DNA of 64,000 nucleotides from assembly GCF_000181495.1 (NCBI RefSeq), contig NZ_ABCF01000001.1:248001-312000 (forward strand), read 5' to 3'. Made by a program: the position numbers and the translations under genes. Within the stretch, counting starts at the first letter, position 1. Each line of letters starts with the position of its first letter. Below are positions 1 through 8,566 of the stretch, piece after piece. Origin of the DNA: Bacillus sp. SG-1 (lineage in GTDB: Bacteria > Bacillota > Bacilli > Bacillales > Bacillaceae_B). A model generated the notes under the pieces. It did no database searches, was not told the origin of the DNA, and saw only the letters and a program-made list of their open reading frames with translations.

Positions 1-1
1 G

Positions 2-1180
2 GAGCGACTGAACACTATCTTACCTAGGGTGATGAATGAATCCGGTATTGAAATGTGGATTACGTTTGGTCGGGAGTATAATGAAGATCCTATCATCCAC
101 ACATTCTTTCCTTCAGCAATTGACAGTTCCAGGAGGCTGACAATATTTATTTTTTGCAGTGATGGAGAGGGCGGTGTGGACCGGTTTGTTCTTCATCCAA
201 ACCCGGCATTTCAGCCTTTTTACCAAAATGTCTGGGACTCTGGTAAGGAAACCCAATGGGAATGTGCAGTAAGAATTATTCGTGAAAAAAAACCGGCTGA
301 AATTGGTGTTAATAGAGGAGGGTTACACGCAGCAAGTGATGGTTTGACTGTGAGCTTATTCAATAAACTAGAGAAAGCGGCCGAGGGTGAGAAATGCAGC
401 TTTGTTAGTGCTGAATCACTGGCAGTGGACTGGCTGCAGACCAGAAGTACACTGGAAATGGCAGCTTATCCGCATATTTGTGAGCTTGCGAGGGAAATTG
501 GACAGGAGGCTCTTTCGAATAAGGTCATCCATCCGGGGATTACTTCCACAGGGGAGGTAGTCGACTGGATAAGGCAGCAAGTTTTAGACCTGGGCCTCCA
601 AACTTCTTTCTATCCTACTGTTGATATCCAAAGACAAGGGTGTGTAGAGGACCGGTTGGAGGATACGATCATCCTTCCAGGAGACATTGTACACCTTGAT
701 TTTGGCATTCATTATCTCGGGCTGGCGACAGACACACAGCAGCTCGCATACGTTTTAAAAAAGGGAGAGAATGAGCCTCCGGAAGGGCTATCACGTGCAT
801 TTGAAAATGCATTAAGGTTTGCGGATATTGTAACGGGTTTTATTGAAACTGGAAAAAGCGGCAATGATGTGTTTGTAAACAGTATTAAGGCAGCGGAGGA
901 AGGAAACTTAAGGGCCATGCTGTATTCTCATCCACTCGGGACCCACTGCCATGGGGCTGGCCCTTATATTGGTCTGTACGATAAACAGGAAGAGATACCA
1001 GGCAGAGGGGAACTGCTCATCCAGGATAATACCTGTTATGCACTCGAATTCAATGTTCGCACATATATTCCTGAATGGAATCAATATATTCCAATATACC
1101 TTGAGGAACCTATATCTTTCAGCGGGGGAAAAGTTCATTACATGGCGAAGCGGCAAAAAGGTTTTTACCTCATTCGATAG
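2..1180 (+). CDS. M24 family metallopeptidase (Xaa-Pro aminopeptidase-like), 5' partial
   Basis: The reading frame is open to the left window edge and reads into the usual start of this family before the first possible start at 29, so the N-terminus lies outside the window. The C-terminal half has the pita-bread metal ligands: two Asp in LDFGIHYLGLATDTQ, His in SHPLGTHCHGAG, Glu in YALEFNV and a last Glu in IYLEEPISF. The family removes N-terminal residues preceding proline or hydrolyses related dipeptides, usually in the cytoplasm with Mn or Co. The exact substrate cannot be read from the sequence. The N-terminal domain is creatinase-like. Confidence 0.85.
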   Translation, partial: ERLNTILPRVMNESGIEMWITFGREYNEDPIIHTFFPSAIDSSRRLTIFIFCSDGEGGVDRFVLHPNPAFQPFYQNVWDSGKETQWECAVRIIREKKPAEIGVNRGGLHAASDGLTVSLFNKLEKAAEGEKCSFVSAESLAVDWLQTRSTLEMAAYPHICELAREIGQEALSNKVIHPGITSTGEVVDWIRQQVLDLGLQTSFYPTVDIQRQGCVEDRLEDTIILPGDIVHLDFGIHYLGLATDTQQLAYVLKKGENEPPEGLSRAFENALRFADIVTGFIETGKSGNDVFVNSIKAAEEGNLRAMLYSHPLGTHCHGAGPYIGLYDKQEEIPGRGELLIQDNTCYALEFNVRTYIPEWNQYIPIYLEEPISFSGGKVHYMAKRQKGFYLIR

Positions 1181-1266
1181 GTTACGCACCAGTCTTGGCA
1201 TGTGTGAAATGAAGCTTGAATATATTCTTATATCTGTAAATCAATCGTTTCTCCATCGACACATGG

Positions 1267-1272
1267 TATAAT
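1267..1272 (+). promoter_or_regulatory. candidate -10 box upstream of the M20 peptidase
   Basis: A perfect TATAAT lies 58 nt before the GTG start of the M20 peptidase, in the 149-nt gap after the M24 gene. No good -35 hexamer is seen 17 nt upstream, so this is only a candidate SigA promoter. Confidence 0.3.
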
Positions 1273-1329
1273 AGAAGGTAAAACCAAACGTTGTATTGAG
1301 ATTCATGGAGAAAGCTGGGAGAGAGTATA

Positions 1330-2463
1330 GTGCAAGAATATATATCGAATAGGCAAGAAGAAATGCTGAAGTTGATTGAAACACTGGTGAATATTGACAG
1401 CGGGTCGGGAAATAAAGCTGGTGTTGACAGGATAGGATCTCTTTTAAAAAGGGAATATGAAAAGATTGGATTTAATATAGATGTTGTACATCAGGACGAG
1501 TACGGAAATCATTTGATCATCCAACATAGGGAAGCAGTAGATCCGGATATTCTCGTGATCGCTCACATGGATACTGTTTTTCCGGAAGGAACTGCTTTGG
1601 AAAGGCCATTCAGGCTGGAGGGGAATATGGCTTACGGACCTGGTGTCATTGATATGAAGTCCAGTCTTGTCACTCTGTTATATGCCATGAAAGCTTTGCT
1701 GGCGGAAAAATCACCTCATTCCCGTAATGTGCAAATTTTGCTGAACAGTGATGAGGAGATTGGCTCCCCTTCTTCACAAGATTTGATAAAAGAGGCTGCA
1801 AAAGGGAAGAAATATGCTTTGATCATGGAGCCTGCCAGGAAAGACGGGTCCCTTGTTTCGTCACGAAGAGGAAAAGGAAATTATACACTGAATGTGATTG
1901 GAAGAGCTGCACACTCCGGAATCGAACCTGAAAAAGGCAGAAGTGCGATAGAGGAACTTGCTCATAAAGTCATACAGATGCACGAATTGAATGACCATGA
2001 AAATGGTATCAGTGTCAATGTCGGGTTGATAGAAGGGGGCTCTTCAGTCAATACGGTTTCCGACCACGCAAGTGCGCAAATGGAAATAAGGATTACAGAG
2101 TCAGAGCAGGCCCATTCGGTAGAAGAAAAAATGGAAGAAATTTGTTCCAAAACCGATGTCCCCGGCACTGAAATCATTTTTGAAGGTGAAATCAACAGAC
2201 CTCCTATGGAGAAAAATAAACGGAATAACCAGTTACTGCAAAAAATTATTGCTGTAGGTGAAGAGATGGGGATTGAAATCACCGATACGTCAACAGGCGG
2301 CGGGTCCGATGCGTCCTTCACCTCAGCTGCAAGGGTTGCAACCATTGATGGGATGGGACCGATTGGCGGCAATGCACATAGTGACAAAGAATACCTCGAT
2401 GTGTCCTCGCTTTCCGAACGCACCCTGCTATTAGCAAAAGTGATTGAAAATCTTTCACAATGA
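1330..2463 (+). CDS. M20 family metallopeptidase (CPG2/ArgE/DapE-like)
   Basis: A 377-aa zinc hydrolase of the glutamate carboxypeptidase type. The first metal-binding motif is HMD at about 79-81, the bridging Asp is at about 108 (GPGVIDMKS) and the catalytic Glu pair at about 142-143 (SDEEIGS). The dimerisation domain follows and TGGGSDASF with a late His completes the site. The GTG start has GGGAGAG 6 nt upstream. It probably cleaves an N-acyl or gamma-glutamyl amino acid or dipeptide. The nucleotidyltransferase starts 7 nt after its stop, so the two are likely co-transcribed. Confidence 0.88.
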   Translation: MQEYISNRQEEMLKLIETLVNIDSGSGNKAGVDRIGSLLKREYEKIGFNIDVVHQDEYGNHLIIQHREAVDPDILVIAHMDTVFPEGTALERPFRLEGNMAYGPGVIDMKSSLVTLLYAMKALLAEKSPHSRNVQILLNSDEEIGSPSSQDLIKEAAKGKKYALIMEPARKDGSLVSSRRGKGNYTLNVIGRAAHSGIEPEKGRSAIEELAHKVIQMHELNDHENGISVNVGLIEGGSSVNTVSDHASAQMEIRITESEQAHSVEEKMEEICSKTDVPGTEIIFEGEINRPPMEKNKRNNQLLQKIIAVGEEMGIEITDTSTGGGSDASFTSAARVATIDGMGPIGGNAHSDKEYLDVSSLSERTLLLAKVIENLSQ

Positions 2464-2469
2464 GGTGAA

Positions 2470-3240
2470 ATGCTTATGGATGACCTGGTCCTCAGTGAAT
2501 TAAATAGAATGGAAAGAGAATACGGTGTTAAAATCCTCTATGCTGTCCAGGCCGGGAGCAGGGCGTGGGGCTTTCATTCTCCGAAGAGTGACTGGGATAT
2601 AAGGTTTATCTATAAACATTCATTGGATTGGTATTTGTCGCTGGAGAAGAAGAGTGATGTTATTGAAAAGCAGGTCAATGAAGATTTAGAAATAAGCGGC
2701 TGGGATCTCAGGAAGGCTTTAAATCTATTCAAAAAATCGAACCCCTCCATGCTGGAATGGCTTCATACAAAGGAACGGTTGATAGCAGATCAACACTTTT
2801 GCGAAAGTGTGCTTCCGTTGGAAACTGAGCTGTTTTCGGCTGTATCCTGCTACTATCACTACCTCAGCATGTCCAAGTCAAATTGGAATAAATGGCTGAA
2901 GGGTGAAGTGAAATCCCCAAAACTGTCACTCCATCTACTGAGGGGAATTCTCTGCTGTTTATGGATAAAAGAGCACGAGACCTTTCCTCCAGTAAAATTT
3001 CAGACTCTATATGAACAAACGGTTAAGGACCGCAGGGTTTGTGAGGATCTGGCCAGTATAGTAGAGCTGAAAAAAGCCGGTGCAGAAGTCATTAATATAA
3101 CAGTCCCCGCTCTCTACTCATTCATAGAGGCGGAAATGGAAAAGCTTTCTAGAACTACCCTAACATTTAGGGATCATAATAAAGTCCCTCATGAAGAGAT
3201 TAATAACGTTTTCAGGGAATTGGTAAAGGGAGATATATGA
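2470..3240 (+). CDS. nucleotidyltransferase-like protein (YcgL/RlaP family)
   Basis: A 256-aa protein with an N-terminal pol-beta-type nucleotidyltransferase signature: GSRAWGF at about 28-34 followed by SDWDIRFIY, where the two acidic residues of the DxD-like motif would bind metal. It belongs to the RlaP/YcgL group of predicted nucleotidyltransferases, some of which sit in RNA-repair operons. No RNA ligase gene is adjacent here, so the substrate is unknown. The second half is mostly alpha-helical with no recognised motif. It starts 7 nt after the M20 gene. Confidence 0.75.
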   Translation: MLMDDLVLSELNRMEREYGVKILYAVQAGSRAWGFHSPKSDWDIRFIYKHSLDWYLSLEKKSDVIEKQVNEDLEISGWDLRKALNLFKKSNPSMLEWLHTKERLIADQHFCESVLPLETELFSAVSCYYHYLSMSKSNWNKWLKGEVKSPKLSLHLLRGILCCLWIKEHETFPPVKFQTLYEQTVKDRRVCEDLASIVELKKAGAEVINITVPALYSFIEAEMEKLSRTTLTFRDHNKVPHEEINNVFRELVKGDI

Positions 3241-3297
3241 TGAAATTCATATGCCTCAATAGCGATCAAAGTAACAATCAGGGAAGGAACAGTTAAT

Positions 3298-4077
3298 ATG
3301 GATATGAGGAATCAGAATAGAAAAGCTTGGAATAAAAAAGTGGAAGAGGGAGCTGTCTATACAAAGGCAGTGAGTGAAGAGGTAATCAGCAGAAGCAAGG
3401 CAGGAGACTGGGAGATAACAGTGACCACGACCAAACCGGTACCGAGGTCTTGGTTTCCTGAATCACTATTAGATAAGAAGATTCTTTGCCTGGCATCAGG
3501 CGGCGGCCAGCAGGGCCCTGTACTTGCAGCCGCGGGCGGAGAGGTAACAGTAATGGATATCTCTGAAGCGCAATTAGAACAAGACATCGCTGTAGCTGGA
3601 AGGGACGGACTCCAGTTAAAAACTGTGCAGGGGGATATGTCCGATTTACATATGTTTGACAACGAAACCTTTGATATCATCATTCACCCGGTGTCCAATT
3701 TATTTGTAGAAGATATCAAACCTGTTTGGAAGGAAGCTGCCAGAGTGTTAAAACAAGGCGGTACCCTGATTTCCGGGTTTACAAATCCGTTATTATTTAT
3801 TTTCGATGATGAAATGGAAATGCAGGGAAAACTGGTGGTTCGTCATTCGATTCCTTCTACTTCATTGGATCATATGGATGAGGAACAGATAAAGGAATAT
3901 CTCGAAGCCAACCATACAGTAGAATTCGGTCATACTTTAGAAGATCAAATACAAGGGCAGGTTGATGCCGGGCTGGCGATAACGGGCTTGTATGAAGACG
4001 ATTTCGGTGGTAACAGGATGCTGGATCAATATATTAAAACCTTTATTAGCACCAGGGCGACAAAACTATCCTTCTGA
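3298..4077 (+). CDS. class I SAM-dependent methyltransferase
   Basis: A 259-aa Rossmann methyltransferase. Motif I is the glycine-rich CLASGGGQQGP at about 64-74, followed by VTVMDIS, whose acidic residue would bind the SAM ribose, then DMSDL and the post-motif FDIIIHPVS. The substrate is unknown. An ATG two codons downstream (3304) is an alternative start; GGAAGGAA lies about 8 nt before 3298. An intrinsic terminator follows directly. Confidence 0.85.
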   Translation: MDMRNQNRKAWNKKVEEGAVYTKAVSEEVISRSKAGDWEITVTTTKPVPRSWFPESLLDKKILCLASGGGQQGPVLAAAGGEVTVMDISEAQLEQDIAVAGRDGLQLKTVQGDMSDLHMFDNETFDIIIHPVSNLFVEDIKPVWKEAARVLKQGGTLISGFTNPLLFIFDDEMEMQGKLVVRHSIPSTSLDHMDEEQIKEYLEANHTVEFGHTLEDQIQGQVDAGLAITGLYEDDFGGNRMLDQYIKTFISTRATKLSF

Positions 4078-4095
4078 GAAAATAGTAAGATGGTT

Positions 4096-4128
4096 GAAAA
4101 GCGGTTCCGATAATGGATCCGCTTTTTT
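4096..4128 (+). terminator. intrinsic terminator after the methyltransferase
   Basis: A 12-bp stem with one mismatch (AAAAGCGGTTCC / GGATCCGCTTTT), a short loop and a T-run, 19 nt after the stop codon. Confidence 0.85.
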
Positions 4129-4243
4129 GTAGTGAGAAATAAACTGATGAATGAAACCTTAGTTGCATAATACCGTATAAATAGTAGAACTGCATAGAAA
4201 AAATAACGAATAAACATTTAAGAAATGGAGGTTAGGTATTTGC

Positions 4244-4570
4244 ATGGTGGGAACTATTATCAATATTATTGGATTTATTGCTTTTTTTATCCTAGCTAGC
4301 TTTCTTTCAAAAGGAAAGGGAGCATTCTTAATTGCAGGGTATAATACAATGTCTGACAGTGAAAAGGCTGAATTTGATGAGATGGCGCTCTGCAAGTTTA
4401 CAGGGAAAATTATGTACGGAATAAGCTTTAGTATTTTATTGTGGGCATTAAGTGAAATATTAGAAATCCAAGCTATGTATTTCATAGGTCTGGTTTTATT
4501 TTTTTGTTTTATTCTTTTTGGATTAGTTTATTTTAATACCGGAAACAGATTTAAAAAGAAAGGTAATTAA
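4244..4570 (+). CDS. DUF3784-like small membrane protein
   Basis: A 108-aa protein with three predicted membrane segments (about 3-22, 63-80, 84-101). Between the first and second is a cytosolic stretch with KGKGAFLIAGYNTMS followed by an acidic segment ending in CKF, the pattern of the DUF3784 family. Function unknown. GGAGG lies 11 nt before the ATG; a GTG one codon later is also possible. It stands alone between a terminator and the next gene. Confidence 0.7.
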   Translation: MVGTIINIIGFIAFFILASFLSKGKGAFLIAGYNTMSDSEKAEFDEMALCKFTGKIMYGISFSILLWALSEILEIQAMYFIGLVLFFCFILFGLVYFNTGNRFKKKGN

Positions 4571-4709
4571 GCAAAAACCTCATTTCCTTTGCTCAAATCT
4601 ACACTTTAAATCAACCATTAATCAATGGTATAGCACCTTTCAAAAGAAACCTTTTTAAAGAATGAACGTCTAATAAAATAGGAAAATTCTAATTTTAAGG
4701 GGTTCAGCT

Positions 4710-5153
4710 ATGGCTCGCATAACGTTTTGCTTACTAGGAATAATGTTATCTTTTACCTCTATAGCATCTAATACGATTGCCACTTCATGGGCGTATCCAT
4801 TCATTGTTTGGCAAGGTCACATTTATGTAGTTACGGAAGAACCTGTTATTGATATTGAAATGAAAATCGGAGAGGTGACGGCATTTTCTGATATGCAGCA
4901 GCTCCCCGCGAATTTTTCCAATGAATTTAGTATGGGGACAAAATTTTATACTATAAAAAATATAAGTACAGATAATGCGATTGCGGTTGAAGTGGATAAT
5001 GGAATTTATCATAGGGCAGATAAAAAAGGAATATACGGAGCAAAAGAGCCTGTTGTTTATAATGGAAAAGTCTCTGTTATGGTATTGTCCATTCTGATTG
5101 TCATGCTCTCAATAGGAATTATTATGGGGTTGAGGAATTTAAGGGGCATTTGA
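4710..5153 (+). CDS. hypothetical protein with N-terminal signal/anchor and C-terminal membrane segment
   Basis: A 147-aa protein. Residues about 4-25 are a hydrophobic signal or anchor, the middle (about 30-120) is predicted extracytoplasmic and polar, and about 123-142 is a second membrane helix. No family was recognised. The AAGGGG before the ATG is a plausible ribosome binding site. It is followed by a terminator shared with the convergent SET gene. Confidence 0.6.
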   Translation: MARITFCLLGIMLSFTSIASNTIATSWAYPFIVWQGHIYVVTEEPVIDIEMKIGEVTAFSDMQQLPANFSNEFSMGTKFYTIKNISTDNAIAVEVDNGIYHRADKKGIYGAKEPVVYNGKVSVMVLSILIVMLSIGIIMGLRNLRGI

Positions 5154-5169
5154 ATAAATTCTTCAAAGT

Positions 5170-5209
5170 AAAAACGGAAAGCATGCCTCTCAGGCTGCCT
5201 TCCGTTTTT
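5170..5209. terminator. bidirectional terminator
   Basis: AAAAACGGAA and TTCCGTTTTT form a perfect 10-bp stem with A- and T-rich outer arms between two convergent genes (4710 plus, 5215 minus), so it can act on both. Confidence 0.8.
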
Positions 5210-5214
5210 AAATG

Positions 5215-5589
5215 TTATTTATTAAACCAAAGCGGCTCATTGTCATCGACTTCGCCGTTATAGTTAATCATAATTTCTTCTCCGGCTTTTATATCCTTGT
5301 AGGCATAAAAGTCGAAGGTAAAGTTAGGGAAATTTATTTCATAAGTTGCATTCGGTTCATAGGAATGGTTAAAAAGCATCCCGTAGCCAAGAAGCAATGC
5401 GCTATGGTTAATGCCGTATTCAAATGCATAATCAGCAAGAAGTGTTTTTTCAATGTGCTCATGCTCTTTGTTTGGGTAAGGCAGGACAGGAGCTTCATGC
5501 AGCAGCTCACCTTTTTTAATATCCCTTGTGGCAAATACTCCTCTATTTAATTCTCCGTCGCTGACTTTGGACGTTCGTACTTCAATCAT
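5215..5589 (-). CDS. small SET-domain protein
   Basis: A 124-aa protein made almost only of a SET core: GVFATRDIKKGELL near residue 17, then the pseudoknot motifs FNHSYEPNATY near 73 (NHS..PN) and AGEEIMINYN near 101. SET proteins transfer methyl groups from SAM to lysine. Bacterial ones are sporadic and their targets are mostly unknown. There are no pre- or post-SET zinc domains. It stands alone and convergent to the upstream gene. Confidence 0.8.
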   Translation of the reverse strand: MIEVRTSKVSDGELNRGVFATRDIKKGELLHEAPVLPYPNKEHEHIEKTLLADYAFEYGINHSALLLGYGMLFNHSYEPNATYEINFPNFTFDFYAYKDIKAGEEIMINYNGEVDDNEPLWFNK

Positions 5590-5696
5590 ATCTTCACCTT
5601 CTATTCTGTCAGTATCAATCTTGTTTCTCTAGTTTGTCAGTTCGTTGAGAAGAAAGCAACCATTAAATCGTTATTGTGCAAATTAGCTTTAATAAA

Positions 5697-6149
5697 TTAC
5701 TCTTCTGACTTCACTACTTCAGCTTGAAGTTCAACCTCTACATTTCCTTTAATGGCGCGGGTAATCATACAGGAAGCCTCGGCTTTTTCCGCCAGTTTTT
5801 TGGCAAGCGATATGTCTCTTTCTGTTGCGTCACTTTTCAAGGTGATAAGTGGTTTGTGAATGATTTTTTTATAAGTGATGATTCCTTTGGTAACGTCAAC
5901 AATTCCTTCTGAATCTAAGGTCAGATCGATTTTCTCCAGCCGGCTTCTTTCCATCATGGCTGCCAATGTGATAATGAAGCAAGTCCCCGCTGCCCCAAGA
6001 AGCATTTCATCAGGGTTTGTTCCAATTCCAGGTCCATCCATTTCTTTCGGAATGGAGATTGCGGTTTTCATGTTTTTCGTTTCAATATCACCGATATCAT
6101 TTCGCAATCCAGGCCAGTTTGCTTTTAAGTGAAAGTGGTGCTCAGCCAT
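5697..6149 (-). CDS. OsmC/Ohr family protein
   Basis: A 150-aa OsmC-type protein with the two expected cysteines, in GAAGTCFIITL at about 57 and ASCMIT at about 125. The family reduces organic hydroperoxides in the cytoplasm with these two Cys. The sequence resembles the YhfA-like branch rather than classical Ohr. AGGAGG lies just upstream of the start on the minus strand. It is monocistronic. Confidence 0.85.
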   Translation of the reverse strand: MAEHHFHLKANWPGLRNDIGDIETKNMKTAISIPKEMDGPGIGTNPDEMLLGAAGTCFIITLAAMMERSRLEKIDLTLDSEGIVDVTKGIITYKKIIHKPLITLKSDATERDISLAKKLAEKAEASCMITRAIKGNVEVELQAEVVKSEE

Positions 6150-6257
6150 AGTGTTTCCTCCTTAGTCAATCATGTATTCCATTTTAACAGAATCTTAATC
6201 AGGAGGAGAAATATAAGAGAGGGTCGAAATCATAAAAGATAAGCGAAAAGAAAGAAG

Positions 6258-6485
6258 ATGAAACCTATGGAATGTAAAGTGAGCTATGGCAGAATTCATT
6301 ATAAGATTATAGGGGAGGGCAAACCGTTAGTCATTTTGCACTCAATGGGAACGGACCATAGAGCGATGCAGGCTTGGCTGGAACCGTTATTCAATGAAGT
6401 TCCGTTGAAATGCAGTAATATTTCCTGTTCTGGCATGAATGTAAGTGAAGGAAGTGATAGTCATTATCGCCGTATTTTTAGATAG
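6258..6485 (+). pseudogene. alpha/beta hydrolase N-terminal remnant
   Basis: The first ~50 codons read like the start of an alpha/beta hydrolase (beta strand, then GEGKPLVILHSMGTDHR with the HSMG oxyanion-type loop, then WLEPLF). The remaining codons show no hydrolase features and run into the start of the HAD gene in another frame. The nucleophile elbow, catalytic Asp and His are absent. This is best read as a gene whose 3' 80% was deleted when the HAD gene was joined to it. The ribosome binding site region (GAAAGAAGATG) is intact, so a short peptide could still be made. Confidence 0.7.
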
Positions 6486-7023
6486 AGATGGAACAATAGG
6501 CGGGACAGGCGGGGGAGTGCACCCTTCTGAATTTTCAATGTATGACTTCTCCCCACATGCCATAAAGAAGCTGAACGAACTAGGTATAAAAGTCTTTTTG
6601 TTCACCAACCAGACCAGGGTTGGAAGAGGGTATTTTACAGAAGAGGAACTTTTAAAAGGGTTGGAGCGGATGAAGGGCGATTTGGCCGAACACTCGGCGT
6701 TTCTGGATGCTATCTATTACTGCCCGCATAAACCTGATGATGAATGCAGTTGTCAAAAACCGAAAGCGGGTATGCTTCTAAAAGCGAAGAGCGAGTATAA
6801 CCTGAAGCTTGAACAATGTTATATCGTCGGAGACACAGGGAGTTCTGATATGGCGGCGGCAGAGGCTGTTGGAGCAAAGAAAGTTCTTGTCAAAACGGGC
6901 TGGGGAATCAGTTCACTCACAACACACCGTCATACATGGCAAGGGATTGAACCAGATGCCGTCACAGAAGACCTTGTAGGTGCAGTCGAATGGATAGGGA
7001 ATGACCTTCTTTTAAAAGGCTAG
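6445..7023 (+). CDS. HAD-IIIA family hydrolase (GmhB-like)
   Basis: A 192-aa phosphatase. Motif I is FLDRDGTI near residue 12 (nucleophile Asp and acid/base Asp), motif II is FLFTNQT near 51, then KPKAGM (motif III Lys), and motif IV is VGDTGSSD near 130. The zinc-binding loop C(P)H..DECSC seen in histidinol- and heptose-bisphosphate phosphatases is present (YCPHKPDDECSCQKP). The substrate is probably a sugar bisphosphate. The start is uncertain: GTG 6445 or GTG 6454, neither with a well-spaced binding site, probably because the upstream region was replaced by the hydrolase remnant. Confidence 0.85.
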   Translation: MKEVIVIIAVFLDRDGTIGGTGGGVHPSEFSMYDFSPHAIKKLNELGIKVFLFTNQTRVGRGYFTEEELLKGLERMKGDLAEHSAFLDAIYYCPHKPDDECSCQKPKAGMLLKAKSEYNLKLEQCYIVGDTGSSDMAAAEAVGAKKVLVKTGWGISSLTTHRHTWQGIEPDAVTEDLVGAVEWIGNDLLLKG

Positions 7024-7053
7024 CTAATCAAGAGGGGAGCTCTTGATTAAACA
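7024..7053 (+). repeat. inverted repeat after the HAD gene
   Basis: TAATCAAGAG and CTCTTGATTA form a perfect 10-bp stem with a 5-nt loop just after the stop codon. There is no T-run, so it may be a weak terminator or an mRNA-stabilising hairpin. Confidence 0.5.
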
Positions 7054-7151
7054 TATTTAAGCCGCATGCAATTCAGAGGGGGAGGAATGTAAGGGACAAA
7101 CGTTGAAAGGGTTAAGAGAGGAAAAAATCCATAGTTGAAGGGGTAATACGA

Positions 7152-7658
7152 GTGGAATATCTTATTCGGGAGATGAAACAGGGTGATATTGAAGCGGTAC
7201 AAAAAGTGGCGGAAGTCAGCTGGGAGGATACCTATAAAGATATCATTCCAATCGAGATCCAAAAGCGGTTCCTTGCGAGCGCATATAGTCACGAAATGAT
7301 GGAAAAGCGATTGGAAACTTCTTTTTTATACGTAGTTGAAATAAAAGGGGAAATCAAAGGGTTTGCCAATTTCTCGCAAGTAAAAGAAGGTGGGGAAGTC
7401 GAACTCGGAGCGATTTATTTGCTGCCTGAAAATCAAGGATACGGACTCGGAGCGGCACTCTTGGAAAAAGGTATCCAATCAATCGATGGCATTGAGAAAA
7501 TTTATATAAATGTAGAAGAAGAGAATCTAACAGGAAAGGCTTTTTATAGCAATAAAGGGTTTCAAGAGGTTTCCGAATTCGAGGATGACCTGTACGGGCA
7601 TAAATCCAAAATGTTAAGGATGGTCATGCCGGTAGAGGTAAATAGAAAGATAGGGTGA
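7152..7658 (+). CDS. GNAT family N-acetyltransferase
   Basis: A 168-aa acetyltransferase. The acetyl-CoA loop is LPENQGYGLGAALLEKG at about 95-111 (Q/RxxGxG/A type), followed by INVEEEN and AFYSNKGFQEV, a typical motif B. Substrate unknown. GTG start with GAAGGGG 7 nt upstream. The NUDIX gene begins 5 nt after its stop, so the two are probably co-transcribed. Confidence 0.85.
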   Translation: MEYLIREMKQGDIEAVQKVAEVSWEDTYKDIIPIEIQKRFLASAYSHEMMEKRLETSFLYVVEIKGEIKGFANFSQVKEGGEVELGAIYLLPENQGYGLGAALLEKGIQSIDGIEKIYINVEEENLTGKAFYSNKGFQEVSEFEDDLYGHKSKMLRMVMPVEVNRKIG

Positions 7659-7663
7659 ATACT

Positions 7664-8104
7664 ATGTTTCATGTCAATGTAGAAGGTGCTGTGTTCAGAG
7701 GAGATAAGTGGCTGATTATTGAGCGCAGCCAAAAAGAAGAGCATGCTGGCGGGCTTTTATCATTTGCAGGAGGAACGGTAGAAAAGGAAGGGAACTCAAA
7801 GGATATCCTTGAGAGGACGTTAAAAAGGGAATTGCTTGAGGAAGTCGGTATAACGATTAAGCCGGAAATGTCTCATGTCAATAACACGTCCTTCTTGCTG
7901 GGCGATGGTTCACAGGTGTTGAACATCGTGTTGCTATGTGAAATAGACGAGGGCGAACCTTTTCCAAAAGCCAAAGATGAGGTCGACGATATATATTGGA
8001 TGACAACGAAGGAAGTCTTGACTCACCCTAGATCGCCTGAATGGTTGAAGCAGAGCATTCTGAGAGCAGAAACGCATCTGAATAAAATTAAGCAGTGTAT
8101 TTAA
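7664..8104 (+). CDS. NUDIX hydrolase
   Basis: A 146-aa protein with a Nudix box near residues 38-60: GGTVEKEGN...LKRELLEEVGI, where the RE..EE glutamates bind metal. The family cleaves nucleoside diphosphates linked to another group. The spacing between GG and RELLEE is slightly longer than the 23-residue consensus. ATG 7664 is chosen because AGGGTG lies 6 nt before it; GTG 7655, overlapping the GNAT stop, is an alternative. Confidence 0.82.
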   Translation: MFHVNVEGAVFRGDKWLIIERSQKEEHAGGLLSFAGGTVEKEGNSKDILERTLKRELLEEVGITIKPEMSHVNNTSFLLGDGSQVLNIVLLCEIDEGEPFPKAKDEVDDIYWMTTKEVLTHPRSPEWLKQSILRAETHLNKIKQCI

Positions 8105-8170
8105 TAGTTGAGATGATACATAGAACAGAATCTTATCACTCAAAAGTATATAGAGGGAGAGAATTGTAGA

Positions 8171-8566
8171 ATGAATTTATACCGAGTCATCTTGCCGGTA
8201 TCCAATATTGAGGAAGCGGCCAATTTTTATAAGCATATCTTAGGTGTGGAAGGACGAAGGGTTTCACCTGGAAGATACTATTTTGATTGTGGCGGGACCA
8301 TACTTGCGTGCTTTGATCCCATGGCTGATGGTGATGGGGTGGAGTCCCGTTGTAATCCGGAACACATATACCTTGCCGTTTCAGGCCTTGAGGAAGTTTA
8401 TAACAGAGTGAAAGATTCAAAGGCGTTATACTTGGAAGAAGGTATAAATACGCGGCCCTGGGGGGAAGAATCTTTCTATGCAAAGGACCCCTTCGGCAAC
8501 CCATTATGCTTTGTAAATAAGAGCACGGTCTTTACAGGACTGGAAGGAGATGAAAGTCATGTATGA
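8171..8566 (+). CDS. VOC family protein (glyoxalase/bleomycin-resistance fold)
   Basis: A 131-aa protein of two beta-alpha-beta-beta-beta units: LYRVILPVSNIEEAANFYKHILG at the start and YAKDPFGNPLCFVN near the end. The family includes lyases, dioxygenases and resistance proteins. The usual N-terminal metal His is missing (YRVIL instead of xHxx), so it may bind ligand without that metal ligand. It overlaps the DUF1801 gene by 17 nt, suggesting translational coupling. Confidence 0.8.
   Translation: MNLYRVILPVSNIEEAANFYKHILGVEGRRVSPGRYYFDCGGTILACFDPMADGDGVESRCNPEHIYLAVSGLEEVYNRVKDSKALYLEEGINTRPWGEESFYAKDPFGNPLCFVNKSTVFTGLEGDESHV

Noticed and set aside
5212-5550. Long ORF antisense to the SET gene
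   Set aside because: It only mirrors the SET-domain gene and has no binding site or family features.
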